Below, piece after piece: positions 34,040 through 43,963 of a stretch of DNA of 64,000 nt (within the stretch, counting starts at the first letter, position 1; each line of letters opens with the position of its first letter). Position numbers and translations under genes: made by a program. The DNA is from a bacterium. Its GTDB lineage: Bacteria > Myxococcota_A > Polyangia > Nannocystales > Nannocystaceae. Under the pieces are notes generated by a model. That model was not told the DNA's origin, made no database searches, and was given only the letters and a program-made list of their open reading frames with translations. The stretch is from NCBI GenBank assembly GCA_024742475.1, contig JANSYI010000012.1:1-64000 (forward strand), written 5' to 3'.

Positions 34040-36130
34040 TCAAGACGTGCGGGCGCGCCAGCGAAGCACGGCTTCGATTCCCAGCAAGCCCAGCGCGAGC
34101 CACACGATCCACCGCCACTGCGGAACGTTGACGGCGACCCGGCCCTCGACGGTTTGCGTCTCGGCCTCCTCGGCGGCGATCGCTGCCGTCTGGGACTCGG
34201 CGGGATCGACCTCGACCGAGAAGACCATCTGGGGGGCGCCCTCGCTGCGTGCCGTGTAGTGCCCCGGAGTGAACGTGTCCTCGAAGGTCACCGCGCCATC
34301 CGTGGGGGCGAGCGAGACCTCTGTGCCCTGGGGCGTCGAGAACACGACGGGCCCGCGAGCGCGTTCGCGTCGGCGATCTCCTGCGACCAGTCGCGCGCCG
34401 GTTCCCCCCGACTGCGTGTCGCCGAGGTAGCTCAGCACGCCCGAGATGAGCGCGACGAAACCGGGGCGCAGCGGAAGGTCGGCCCAGTCGCGGTCGACCG
34501 ACGTGGTGAGCAGCGCGACGCGGCCGGTGTCGGTCGTGCGGGTGAGCAGGGCGGGGGCCCCCGAGGTGAACGACAACGCGATGGCGGCTCCACGTCTGGG
34601 ATCTGGCTCGAGCAGCATGATGCGGCGCGCGTGCGTGCCCGAGAGGCCGACGTCACCGTCGAGGCCCGCGAAGATCGGGTGGCCGAGATCCGCGGGCGCG
34701 ATGCCCTCGACCCGCGCCTCGGTCCGCCCCGGCGCGGTCCCGACCTGGACGGGCCCTCGCATGATCAGAGGAAGGATGGGCCCGAACGCACGGTTGTAGG
34801 CGGTCGCGTCCACGCGGTCGCCCACGCTGATGAACACGCCCATGCCCGCGCGCACCCGCTCGATGACGGCGGCAGAGACGGCGGGGTCGGGCGCTCGGAC
34901 GTTGGCGAACACGAGGACGTCGATGTTCGCGAGCCCGGCCGCGCCCTGCTTGCGCACGCGCTCGGCGAGCTGGTCGGGGGCGACCGAGCGCACCCGCAGC
35001 GAGCGATCTTCGTTTTGCGCGGCGACGGCCGTGGTCAGGAAGAAGACCTCGTCGTGCGCTCTGAGCTCGCTGGGGTCACCGTTGACGACGGCGACCTCCG
35101 TCGCGTCCTCGGCAGCGAGCCAAAGGTGACGCCGGTCATCGCTGGGCAGAGGGTCGTCCGAGGGGTCGAGCAGCGCGACCGTGGCGGGCAGGATGTCGGC
35201 GTCCTCGAGCAGCGTGTGGGTGAACTGCACCGGCACGGCATCGCCAGGTGGCACGTTGACGGCCGTGCGCGCCACCTCGCTCTCTCCGATGAACAGACCG
35301 ACGGTGACCGAGCGAGCGGGCGCATCCTCGGCGGCTCCGAACCGACGGACGAGAGCGTCGACCCGCGCGGCGCGAGGGTCGAGGTCGGGGGCAGGTTCCC
35401 ACTGCAGATCGACGATTGCGACGTGCTCGGGTAGCGCCGTGTCGTCGGGCACCGCGGGGATGGGGAGCACCCAGGCGCCGCCCTCTGCGGTGGAGGGCAG
35501 GCCCGCGAGGCCGCCTTCGGTCCGGTCGCCGACCGCGTAAATCACTCGCTTGCGGTCGCCCGCGGCGCTGTCGCGGAGCATGCGAGCCGCGTCGGGCAGC
35601 CCGGTGGCGAGCGGCCACGCGCCCGCGCGTGGCACGTCGCGTTCGAGCCAGCGCACCAGCGCCTCCTCGACCCGGGAGGGGTCGGCGGTCGGGTCGACGC
35701 GAGGCCCGTCGGGGTCGGTGGTGACCAGGCCCACCCGGCTGCCCGCCGGGAGCGACGCCAACAGCGTCTGCGCCTGTTCCACCCCGCGTTCGAGCAGCGA
35801 CCGACCATCGACGCGCAGGCCCATGCTCCTCGAGGCGTCCACGAGGATGACCGCGTCGTGGGGCTCGGCGACCATCGTCAATCCCCCGTCGTGCTCGGTG
35901 GCGGGGCGTGCGAGCGCGAGGACGAGCAGGCCGAGCAGCAGCAGCCGAACGATGAGCAGGGGGAGATCGCGCAGCGACCTGCGCCGGGTGACGGCCGGGT
36001 CGGCCGTGGGCAGGAAGCGCATCGCGCCGAAGCGGATTTCGCGAGGCCGCTCGCGACCCAGTAGGTGCGCGACCACGGGTCCGGCAAGCCCGAGCAGGCC
36101 CAGCAACAGCGCGGGAGCCAAGAAGCTCAT
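34040..36130 (-). CDS. BatA-like membrane protein with von Willebrand A domain
   Basis: 696 residues. The start at 36130 overlaps the stop of the DUF58 gene (ATGA). The N-terminus matches the BatA/aerotolerance domain: a first membrane segment (residues 5-23), GRERPREIRFGAMRFLPTA, and a second membrane segment (58-75). A vWA domain follows with MIDAS motif VDASRSM (Asp98, Ser100, Ser102). The C-terminal half contains a glutamine-amidotransferase-like fold (VFANVRAPDPAVSAAVIERVRAGMGVFISVGD), and a last membrane segment lies near 675-690 (WIVWLALGLLGIEAVL). It forms the classic operon with DUF58 and MoxR. Confidence 0.85.
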   Translation of the reverse strand: MSFLAPALLLGLLGLAGPVVAHLLGRERPREIRFGAMRFLPTADPAVTRRRSLRDLPLLIVRLLLLGLLVLALARPATEHDGGLTMVAEPHDAVILVDASRSMGLRVDGRSLLERGVEQAQTLLASLPAGSRVGLVTTDPDGPRVDPTADPSRVEEALVRWLERDVPRAGAWPLATGLPDAARMLRDSAAGDRKRVIYAVGDRTEGGLAGLPSTAEGGAWVLPIPAVPDDTALPEHVAIVDLQWEPAPDLDPRAARVDALVRRFGAAEDAPARSVTVGLFIGESEVARTAVNVPPGDAVPVQFTHTLLEDADILPATVALLDPSDDPLPSDDRRHLWLAAEDATEVAVVNGDPSELRAHDEVFFLTTAVAAQNEDRSLRVRSVAPDQLAERVRKQGAAGLANIDVLVFANVRAPDPAVSAAVIERVRAGMGVFISVGDRVDATAYNRAFGPILPLIMRGPVQVGTAPGRTEARVEGIAPADLGHPIFAGLDGDVGLSGTHARRIMLLEPDPRRGAAIALSFTSGAPALLTRTTDTGRVALLTTSVDRDWADLPLRPGFVALISGVLSYLGDTQSGGTGARLVAGDRRRERARGPVVFSTPQGTEVSLAPTDGAVTFEDTFTPGHYTARSEGAPQMVFSVEVDPAESQTAAIAAEEAETQTVEGRVAVNVPQWRWIVWLALGLLGIEAVLRWRARTS

Positions 36131-37098
36131 GCCGCACCCCCTTGCGGGACGACGCCCTCGAAACGCTCCATCAGCCCCAAGAACGCCTCGACCCGATCGG
36201 TGTCGGTGTGGACGGTGTGGAGGATCAAGCCCTCTCGATCGCACCGCTCGCGAAGTCGTTGCTGGTGGGCTCGCAACGCGGCGAGGTAGCCCTCACGCAT
36301 CGCGGCGGCGGCCCCCTCGTTCGGCTTACGCAGGCCGAAGAGATCCGCGAAGCGGACGGTGGTTCGGTCGCTCCAGGGAAACTCGAGCTCGTCGCGATGC
36401 AGCGTCTGCAGCAAGACCACATCGTGGCCGCGGCTGCGGATCGACGCCAGCGCCCCGATGAGCGCGCGGTCGGTCTCACCGTCTTGGTCGTCGCCCTCGC
36501 CGCTGGGGTCGAGGAAGTCGCTGACGGCGATGAAGACGCTGCGGCGCGGCAGGCGAGGCGTGACCGCCTCGAGCAGGCTCAGCCACGGGCACGCTCCGCC
36601 AGGGCTCGTATCGCCCAACCGCGCCGCGAAACCGTCGAGGCGCTCGGGGCTCGAGCTGGGCCGCACGAGGCTGTCGTCGACTTGGCCACCCGAGCCCGTG
36701 GCGAGCCCGACGGGGTCCCCTTGCCGCGAGGCGAGCCACGCCAGCGCACCGACGAGCGCCCGCGCAAAGGAGAGCTTGTGCTGGTCGCCCTCGCCGTAGT
36801 CCATCGAGCCGCCCAGATCCGTCGCGAAGACGACCGACAGCTCGTCCTCGGCCTCGGTCTGCCGGAGCACGAGTCGCTCGCGGCGGGCGACGGCGCGCCA
36901 GTCGAGGCGTCGTGGGTCGTCCCCGGGCACGTAGGCTCGGTGGTCGCGGAAGTCGAGCCCCACGCCGGCGCGTGCCGAGCGGTGACGCCCCAGCCTGCGA
37001 CCGAACACGGGGCGATGCAGCACCAGCGCCCGCGCGCGCAGAAGTTCGCGCAGCTCGGGCGGGACCAGGGAGGCCAGCGGCAGCGCGCGCTCGCTCAC
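36127..37098 (-). CDS. DUF58 domain protein
   Basis: 323 residues from GTG 37098, preceded by GGAGG nine bases upstream that overlaps the end of the MoxR gene. The DUF58 signature is DFRDHRAYVPGDDPRRLDWRA, followed by a vWA-like fold in which the usual serine-rich MIDAS reads DLGGSM, so metal binding may be altered. DUF58 proteins act with MoxR ATPases in stress tolerance or metal-cofactor maturation. Start and stop both overlap or nearly touch its neighbours. Confidence 0.9.
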   Translation of the reverse strand: MSERALPLASLVPPELRELLRARALVLHRPVFGRRLGRHRSARAGVGLDFRDHRAYVPGDDPRRLDWRAVARRERLVLRQTEAEDELSVVFATDLGGSMDYGEGDQHKLSFARALVGALAWLASRQGDPVGLATGSGGQVDDSLVRPSSSPERLDGFAARLGDTSPGGACPWLSLLEAVTPRLPRRSVFIAVSDFLDPSGEGDDQDGETDRALIGALASIRSRGHDVVLLQTLHRDELEFPWSDRTTVRFADLFGLRKPNEGAAAAMREGYLAALRAHQQRLRERCDREGLILHTVHTDTDRVEAFLGLMERFEGVVPQGGAA

Positions 37099-37103
37099 CG
37101 GGC

Positions 37104-38114
<1,011 letters not shown>

Positions 38115-38337
38115 GGACAAGCTGGCATGGGTATACCCGCCGTACGCCCTCTCGTCACATCCGCGCCCCACTCACGGGGGTTCTGGGGACGCCTCGCGCT
38201 ACGCGCCGAGTGGATTCCAAAACACGGCTCGAAATGAGCTTTCTCCAAAGCTTGAAACATGCCGTCAGCCGGGCCAGTTTCATCTGTACACTCAGGCAAG
38301 CGTCGTCGAAAACACGGCGCCACACGGAGAATAAACG

Positions 38338-39501
<1,164 letters not shown>

Positions 39502-39637
39502 CTTCAGCCTTCATCCGCATTCGAAAGGGGTGGTTTGGTGTCGCACTCGCGCGTACCAAATTGCCCCTTTGCCATGTCAATTCGCGGACCGCAATGAATC
39601 TGGCGCACACTGTGACTGTCTCTCTTCCGCTCGACCG

Positions 39638-40300
39638 ATGCGAACCGCACTGCTCATTGCCGCTGTCCTGACCACCGCCGCCATCCCGCACGGATCCGCG
39701 CAGGCCAAGTCCCCCCTCGCGCTCGCCAAGGGCAAGAAGGGCCCCAAGGGATTCAAGGGCAAGGGACAGGTCAACAGGACCAGCAAGGGCAAGAAGGGCA
39801 AGAAGGGCAAGAAGGGCAAAGGCAGCCCGGGCCCCGGCGACAGCGACGACTCCTCGGGTGACTCCGGCGCTTCGGATACGTGCGAGCTGCCCAACGGCGT
39901 CGAGTCGATGGTCAAGGGCGCCGGTCAGCGCTTGAGCTTCACGTTCGCCGGCAAGATCTGGCGGCGCGACGGCAACAACAGCGGCAGCTTCTTCCTCGCG
40001 TTCCATCCGCAGAGCCCCGGCACGGCCATCGTTCACGTCACGTGCCGCTACAACGAGTTCACCGATTTCGATGCGTCAGCCGAGCAGACGCGCTTCACGA
40101 TGTCGGGCAGCTGCCGGCAGATCTTCGACGACGGCCGCATCCAGAGCGTCGCGGCGACCAACGAGGTCGTCATCAACAACGGCGAGACCGACTCGGTGTC
40201 GATCACCGCGGTCGGCGGCGGCCTCTCGGTCCCGCCCGGCGCGCTGAGCTTCGGCAACTTTCAGATGGCCAACGTGTCGGATCCCCCGCCGTCGACCTGA
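39638..40300 (+). CDS. Secreted Lys/Gly-rich protein
   Basis: 220 residues from ATG 39638. A signal peptide (residues 1-21, ending GSAQA) is followed by about 45 residues of Lys-Gly repeats (KGKKGPKGFKGKG, KGKKGKKGKKGKG), then an acidic Asp/Ser segment and a compact domain of about 130 residues with three cysteines and beta-rich sequence (FLAFHPQSPGTAIVHVTCRYNEF). The basic repeat may bind polysaccharide, DNA or lipopolysaccharide; this is inference from charge only. A terminator follows 21 bp after the stop. Confidence 0.6.
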   Translation: MRTALLIAAVLTTAAIPHGSAQAKSPLALAKGKKGPKGFKGKGQVNRTSKGKKGKKGKKGKGSPGPGDSDDSSGDSGASDTCELPNGVESMVKGAGQRLSFTFAGKIWRRDGNNSGSFFLAFHPQSPGTAIVHVTCRYNEFTDFDASAEQTRFTMSGSCRQIFDDGRIQSVAATNEVVINNGETDSVSITAVGGGLSVPPGALSFGNFQMANVSDPPPST

Positions 40301-40321
40301 GCTCGAGTCCGCGACTTCGAG

Positions 40322-40355
40322 AGAAGCACCTGCGATCCGTCGCGGGTGCTTCTTT
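40322..40355. terminator. Rho-independent terminator between convergent genes
   Basis: Stem AGAAGCACC / GGTGCTTCT (nine pairs), loop region TGCGATCCGTCGCG, then TTT. It lies between the Lys/Gly-rich protein and the convergent lipoprotein; read on the minus strand it is also stem-like. Confidence 0.7.
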
Positions 40356-40374
40356 GCATCTGGGCGCTCGACCT

Positions 40375-41157
40375 CTACTGCGTGCAGAACAGGTCGGGGA
40401 ACTGCGGGCAGGCCGGGCCGCTACACGCGTCTCGGCGACACGTGTCCAGCGCGAGCGCGGCGTCGACCACCCCAGCGTCGATGCCGTCGCAGCAGTCCAC
40501 GAAGCAAACACTCGTGGTGCTGCAGTCGGCCAAACACCCCGCGACCTGCAAGCATGTGTCCAGCTCTTCGCACTCAGAGTGCACCGTCGAGCAGTCGATC
40601 GTGTTGGTGCAGCCAAAGCACGTCTGGCACGAGGCCTTCGTGGTCGCGCCGCTGCCGTCGGGGTTGTCGCACTCGATGGGCGTGTCCGTCGTCTCGCTCG
40701 GACCGCTCGTGGTGTCGACTTCAGTCGTACTCGAGTCGACCGACTCCGTGGTGCTGGTGTCGTCGGGGCTGGTCGTGACCGTGGAGGTGGTCGAGGTCGT
40801 GTCGGTGCTCGAGGTGGTGCTGCTGACCGAGGTGCTCTCGGTCTCCGAGCCGACGCTCGTGCCGCCGGGCGGAAAACACACGTTGCCCACGCACTCGAGC
40901 ATCGCGCCGCACTGACCCTGCGCGTCGCATTCGCAAACCGCGGTGCCCGGCGTGCAGTCCTCGGGGATGCACACGTTGGTCGGGGTGCACTCGAGGTCGG
41001 GCTCGCAGACCCCGCTGAGGCACTCGCAGCCGAAGCTGCCCGGGTCGCACATCGGTGACCCCGATCCGGTCGACTCTGCCGGTTCGGAGAAACAGCCCGC
41101 GGAGATCGCGAGGAGCATCGCCGCGAGGGCGTGACGCGTTGTCGAAGCAAGACTCAT
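40375..41157 (-). CDS. Lipoprotein with cysteine modules separated by a Ser/Thr-rich linker
   Basis: 260 residues from ATG 41157. Lipobox AISAGC. Residues about 35-100 hold two cysteine modules of the type seen in the lipoprotein at 33353 (GCECLSGVCEPDLEC and VCECDAQGQCGAMLEC). Then come about 70 residues of Ser/Thr/Asp/Glu, and a second cysteine-rich part near the C-terminus (CQTCFGCTNTIDC, CFVDCCDGID) that may be a small helical disulfide domain. Likely surface exposed; function unknown. Confidence 0.7.
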   Translation of the reverse strand: MSLASTTRHALAAMLLAISAGCFSEPAESTGSGSPMCDPGSFGCECLSGVCEPDLECTPTNVCIPEDCTPGTAVCECDAQGQCGAMLECVGNVCFPPGGTSVGSETESTSVSSTTSSTDTTSTTSTVTTSPDDTSTTESVDSSTTEVDTTSGPSETTDTPIECDNPDGSGATTKASCQTCFGCTNTIDCSTVHSECEELDTCLQVAGCLADCSTTSVCFVDCCDGIDAGVVDAALALDTCRRDACSGPACPQFPDLFCTQ

Positions 41158-41341
41158 GAGACGTAAACGAAGGGGACGGCCCGTAGCGAGGACTCCCCGC
41201 GGGCCCAAGAACTTCCCCAGGATCGTAGACCGTTTCGAGGGGGAAGGGATTCGCGAGTGGGCTCACGAGCCCCAAAAAGAGTCGGAGCTGAACCCACGTC
41301 TACCATCGTGCGGTTGGTTCTCCGGCGACCCGCCGGGGGTA

Positions 41342-41347
41342 TAGCAT
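41342..41347 (+). promoter_or_regulatory. -10 box TAGCAT, 6 nt before GTG 41354
   Basis: TANNNT with exactly 6 nt to the GTG; supports this GTG rather than the out-of-frame ATG that lies between them. Confidence 0.45.
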
Positions 41348-41353
41348 GGCCCG

Positions 41354-43066
41354 GTGCGAGGCTTCGAAGCGGTCGCTGCGTTCATCCGCCAACATGAGGT
41401 GGGCCGTCGTGCCCACATCGAAACGCCCTTCGGCAGGCGATTGGTCTACTACGCCGACCTCACCGCGACCGGTCGGTATCTGCACTTCGTCGAGCGCTGG
41501 ATCAGCCGTGTGCGGCCGTTCTACGCCAACACGCACACCGCCGTGTCGTCCACGGGGCGCATCATCGGCAGCCTCCGCGAGAAAGCACGGCGCGTGATCC
41601 ACGATGCCGTTCACGCAGATCCCGATGACGAGGTGTTGTTTTGTGGGTCTGGAGCGACTGCCGCGATCAACAAGCTCGCGGGGCTGCTGGGCCTCGTGCA
41701 GTCCGAGCCGCTGCGCTCGCGCTGCGAGATCCCGCCGCAGGAGCGGGCCGTCGTGTTCATCGGGCCCTTCGAGCACCACAGCAACGAGCTGCCCTGGGTG
41801 GAGTCGGCCGCGGACGTCGTGGAGATCGGGCAGAGAAAGGACGGCTCGCTCGACCTCGAGCAGCTCGCCGCCGAGCTCGAGCGGTACGCGGAACGGCCGC
41901 TCAAGCTCGGCAGCTTCTCGGCGGCCTCGAACGTCACCGGGGTGTTCTCCGACGTCGGGGCGATTGCAGAAGTCCTGCACCGCGGCGGGGCGTATGCCTG
42001 CTTCGACTTCGCCGCCGGCGGGCCCTACATGCCGATCGACATGCACCCCTCGAACCCGCTGCAGCGCATGGACGCGGTGTTCCTCTCGGTCCACAAGTTC
42101 ATCGGCGGACCCGAGGCGTCGGGCGTGCTCATCGCCAACCGTGCGCTGTTCAAGTGCTCGACGCCGGTGCGCCCCGGCGGCGGCACGGTCGAGTACGTGT
42201 CCGCGGCGGCGGCCGACTCGATCGACTACACCGAGCGTCTCGACGAGCGCGAGGAGGGCGGCACCCCCGACATCCTCGGAGACGTCCGGGCCGGCACCGC
42301 CTTCTTGGTCAAGCAGATGATCGGGCCCGAGGCGATCGTCGAGCACGAGCGAACGCTGGCGGCCGAGGTGCTCGCGCGGCTCGAGGCCCACCCGCGCATC
42401 TCGCTACTCGGGCCGACCGACCTTCCGCGTTTGGCCATCATCTCGTTCAACGTCGACGGCCTACACCATGATTTCGTCGCCGCGCTGCTCGACCACCTCT
42501 TCGGCATCCAGAACCGCGCGGGGTGCTCTTGCGCGGGCCCCTACGGTCATCGCCTGCTCAACATCGATCGCCCGCAGTCCGAGCGCTTCCGCAGCCTCAT
42601 TCGCGAGGGCATCGGCGGTATCAAGCCCGGCTGGGTCCGGGTCACCATTCCGTTCTACGCGACGGCGCAAGACGTGGAGTTCCTCGTCTCGGCGATCGAG
42701 TTCGTCGCCGACCACGGCCGGACGATCGTGCCGCTGTACGCGCTCAGCTGGCGCGACGGCGTGTGGCGGCACCGGGATCGTCCGCAGCCCGACATCGAGC
42801 CGATCGAGCTGACCGTCGATGCCCTGCAAGAGGCCGCACAGTCGTTTGCGGCCGGCGACCACGAGTCGCCGATGAGCGAGCGGGAGCTGCTCGCGCAGCG
42901 CGACCTCTACTTCGAAGAGGCGAGGGCGCTGGTCGATCGGCTGCAGGCTCAATGGCGCACCACGCCGCCACGCTTCAACACCCCGACGGGCCACCCCGAA
43001 GTGGACGCGCTGTGCTGGTTCCAGTACGTGCACTGCGACGACGTCCCAGCGGCGCCGCTCTCGTGA
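41354..43066 (+). CDS. Class V aminotransferase / cysteine desulfurase-like protein with C-terminal extension
   Basis: 570 residues. The PLP fold is clear: GSGATAAINKLAG, FEHHSNELPW with His141, FDFAAGGPYMPIDM with Asp218, and the PLP lysine Lys248 in SVHKFIGGP. A CSCAGPYGH loop near residue 395 is where cysteine desulfurases carry their active-site cysteine, so sulfur chemistry is possible. Ordinary members have about 400-450 residues; here about 120 extra residues (from VPLYALSWRDGVW) follow without a recognised domain. Substrate unknown. The exonuclease gene follows after 15 bp, probably in the same transcript. Confidence 0.82.
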   Translation: MRGFEAVAAFIRQHEVGRRAHIETPFGRRLVYYADLTATGRYLHFVERWISRVRPFYANTHTAVSSTGRIIGSLREKARRVIHDAVHADPDDEVLFCGSGATAAINKLAGLLGLVQSEPLRSRCEIPPQERAVVFIGPFEHHSNELPWVESAADVVEIGQRKDGSLDLEQLAAELERYAERPLKLGSFSAASNVTGVFSDVGAIAEVLHRGGAYACFDFAAGGPYMPIDMHPSNPLQRMDAVFLSVHKFIGGPEASGVLIANRALFKCSTPVRPGGGTVEYVSAAAADSIDYTERLDEREEGGTPDILGDVRAGTAFLVKQMIGPEAIVEHERTLAAEVLARLEAHPRISLLGPTDLPRLAIISFNVDGLHHDFVAALLDHLFGIQNRAGCSCAGPYGHRLLNIDRPQSERFRSLIREGIGGIKPGWVRVTIPFYATAQDVEFLVSAIEFVADHGRTIVPLYALSWRDGVWRHRDRPQPDIEPIELTVDALQEAAQSFAAGDHESPMSERELLAQRDLYFEEARALVDRLQAQWRTTPPRFNTPTGHPEVDALCWFQYVHCDDVPAAPLS

Positions 43067-43081
43067 GAGATTGGGGCCCTC

Positions 43082-43963
43082 ATGCGCCTCCACCTCGTTG
43101 ACGGAACGTTCGAGCTCTTTCGCGCGCACTACTCCAAGCGGCCCGGCGCGACGTCGCCGGCGGGCCAGGACATCAAGGCGACCGTTGGGGTGCTGCGCTC
43201 GCTGCTCGCGTTGTTCACCGACGGAGAGGAGCGGGCGAGCCACGTCGCGGTCGCCTTCGACAACCCGATCCTCTCGTTTCGCAACGACTTGTTCGACGGC
43301 TACAAGACCGGCGAGGGCATGGAGCAGGTCCTGGTGGACCAGATGGACCTGGTCGAGCGCGCGGCGGCGGCGATGGGCGTGGTCGTGTGGTCGATGGACC
43401 GGTGGGAGGCCGACGATGCGCTCGCCACGGGCGCGGCGAAGTACGGCGACGCGGTGGACCAGGTTCGCATCATGACCCCCGACAAAGATCTGGGGCAGTG
43501 CGTGCAGGGGCAGCACGTCGTCCAAGTCGATCGCATCCGCAGCCGCGTGATCGACGAGGATGGTGTGCGCGAGGCCCGGGGCGTCGGCCCAGCGAGCATT
43601 CCCGACTACCTGGCGCTCGTCGGCGACACCGCCGATGGCATCCCGGGGCTGGCGGGGTTTGGCGCGAAGTCGACAGCCACGTTGCTGGCGCACTACGAGA
43701 GCCTCGACGCGATTCCCGACGATCCGACGACGTGGGCCGTGAAGGTGCGCGGCGCGGCGCGGCTCGGCGCGACGCTGGCGGCCCAGCGCGAGGATGCGGT
43801 GCTGTACCGGACGCTCGCCACGTTGGTGCGGGACGTGCCGCTCGAGGAAGACCTCGAGGCGCTTCGGTGGCGTGGTCCCGGTGCCGAATGGGACTCGCTG
43901 TGCGCCTCGCTCGGCCAGGATGGGCTTGCGCGCCAGGCAAGGGCGCTGGCCGCTAGCCGCTAG
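43082..43963 (+). CDS. Stand-alone 5'-3' exonuclease (PolI N-terminal/FEN family)
   Basis: 293 residues. The family motifs are VDGTFELFRAHY, AFDNPILSFRNDLFDGYKTGE, WEADDALATGAA and MTPDKDLGQC for the metal-binding acids, and GDTADGIPGLAGFGAKSTATLLAHY, the helix-hairpin-helix. It corresponds to the exonuclease domain of DNA polymerase I as a separate protein, like ExoIX/YpcP, and should remove RNA primers or flaps. Its TAG stop shares the sequence CTAG with the stop of the convergent gene (43960-43963). Confidence 0.9.
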   Translation: MRLHLVDGTFELFRAHYSKRPGATSPAGQDIKATVGVLRSLLALFTDGEERASHVAVAFDNPILSFRNDLFDGYKTGEGMEQVLVDQMDLVERAAAAMGVVVWSMDRWEADDALATGAAKYGDAVDQVRIMTPDKDLGQCVQGQHVVQVDRIRSRVIDEDGVREARGVGPASIPDYLALVGDTADGIPGLAGFGAKSTATLLAHYESLDAIPDDPTTWAVKVRGAARLGATLAAQREDAVLYRTLATLVRDVPLEEDLEALRWRGPGAEWDSLCASLGQDGLARQARALAASR

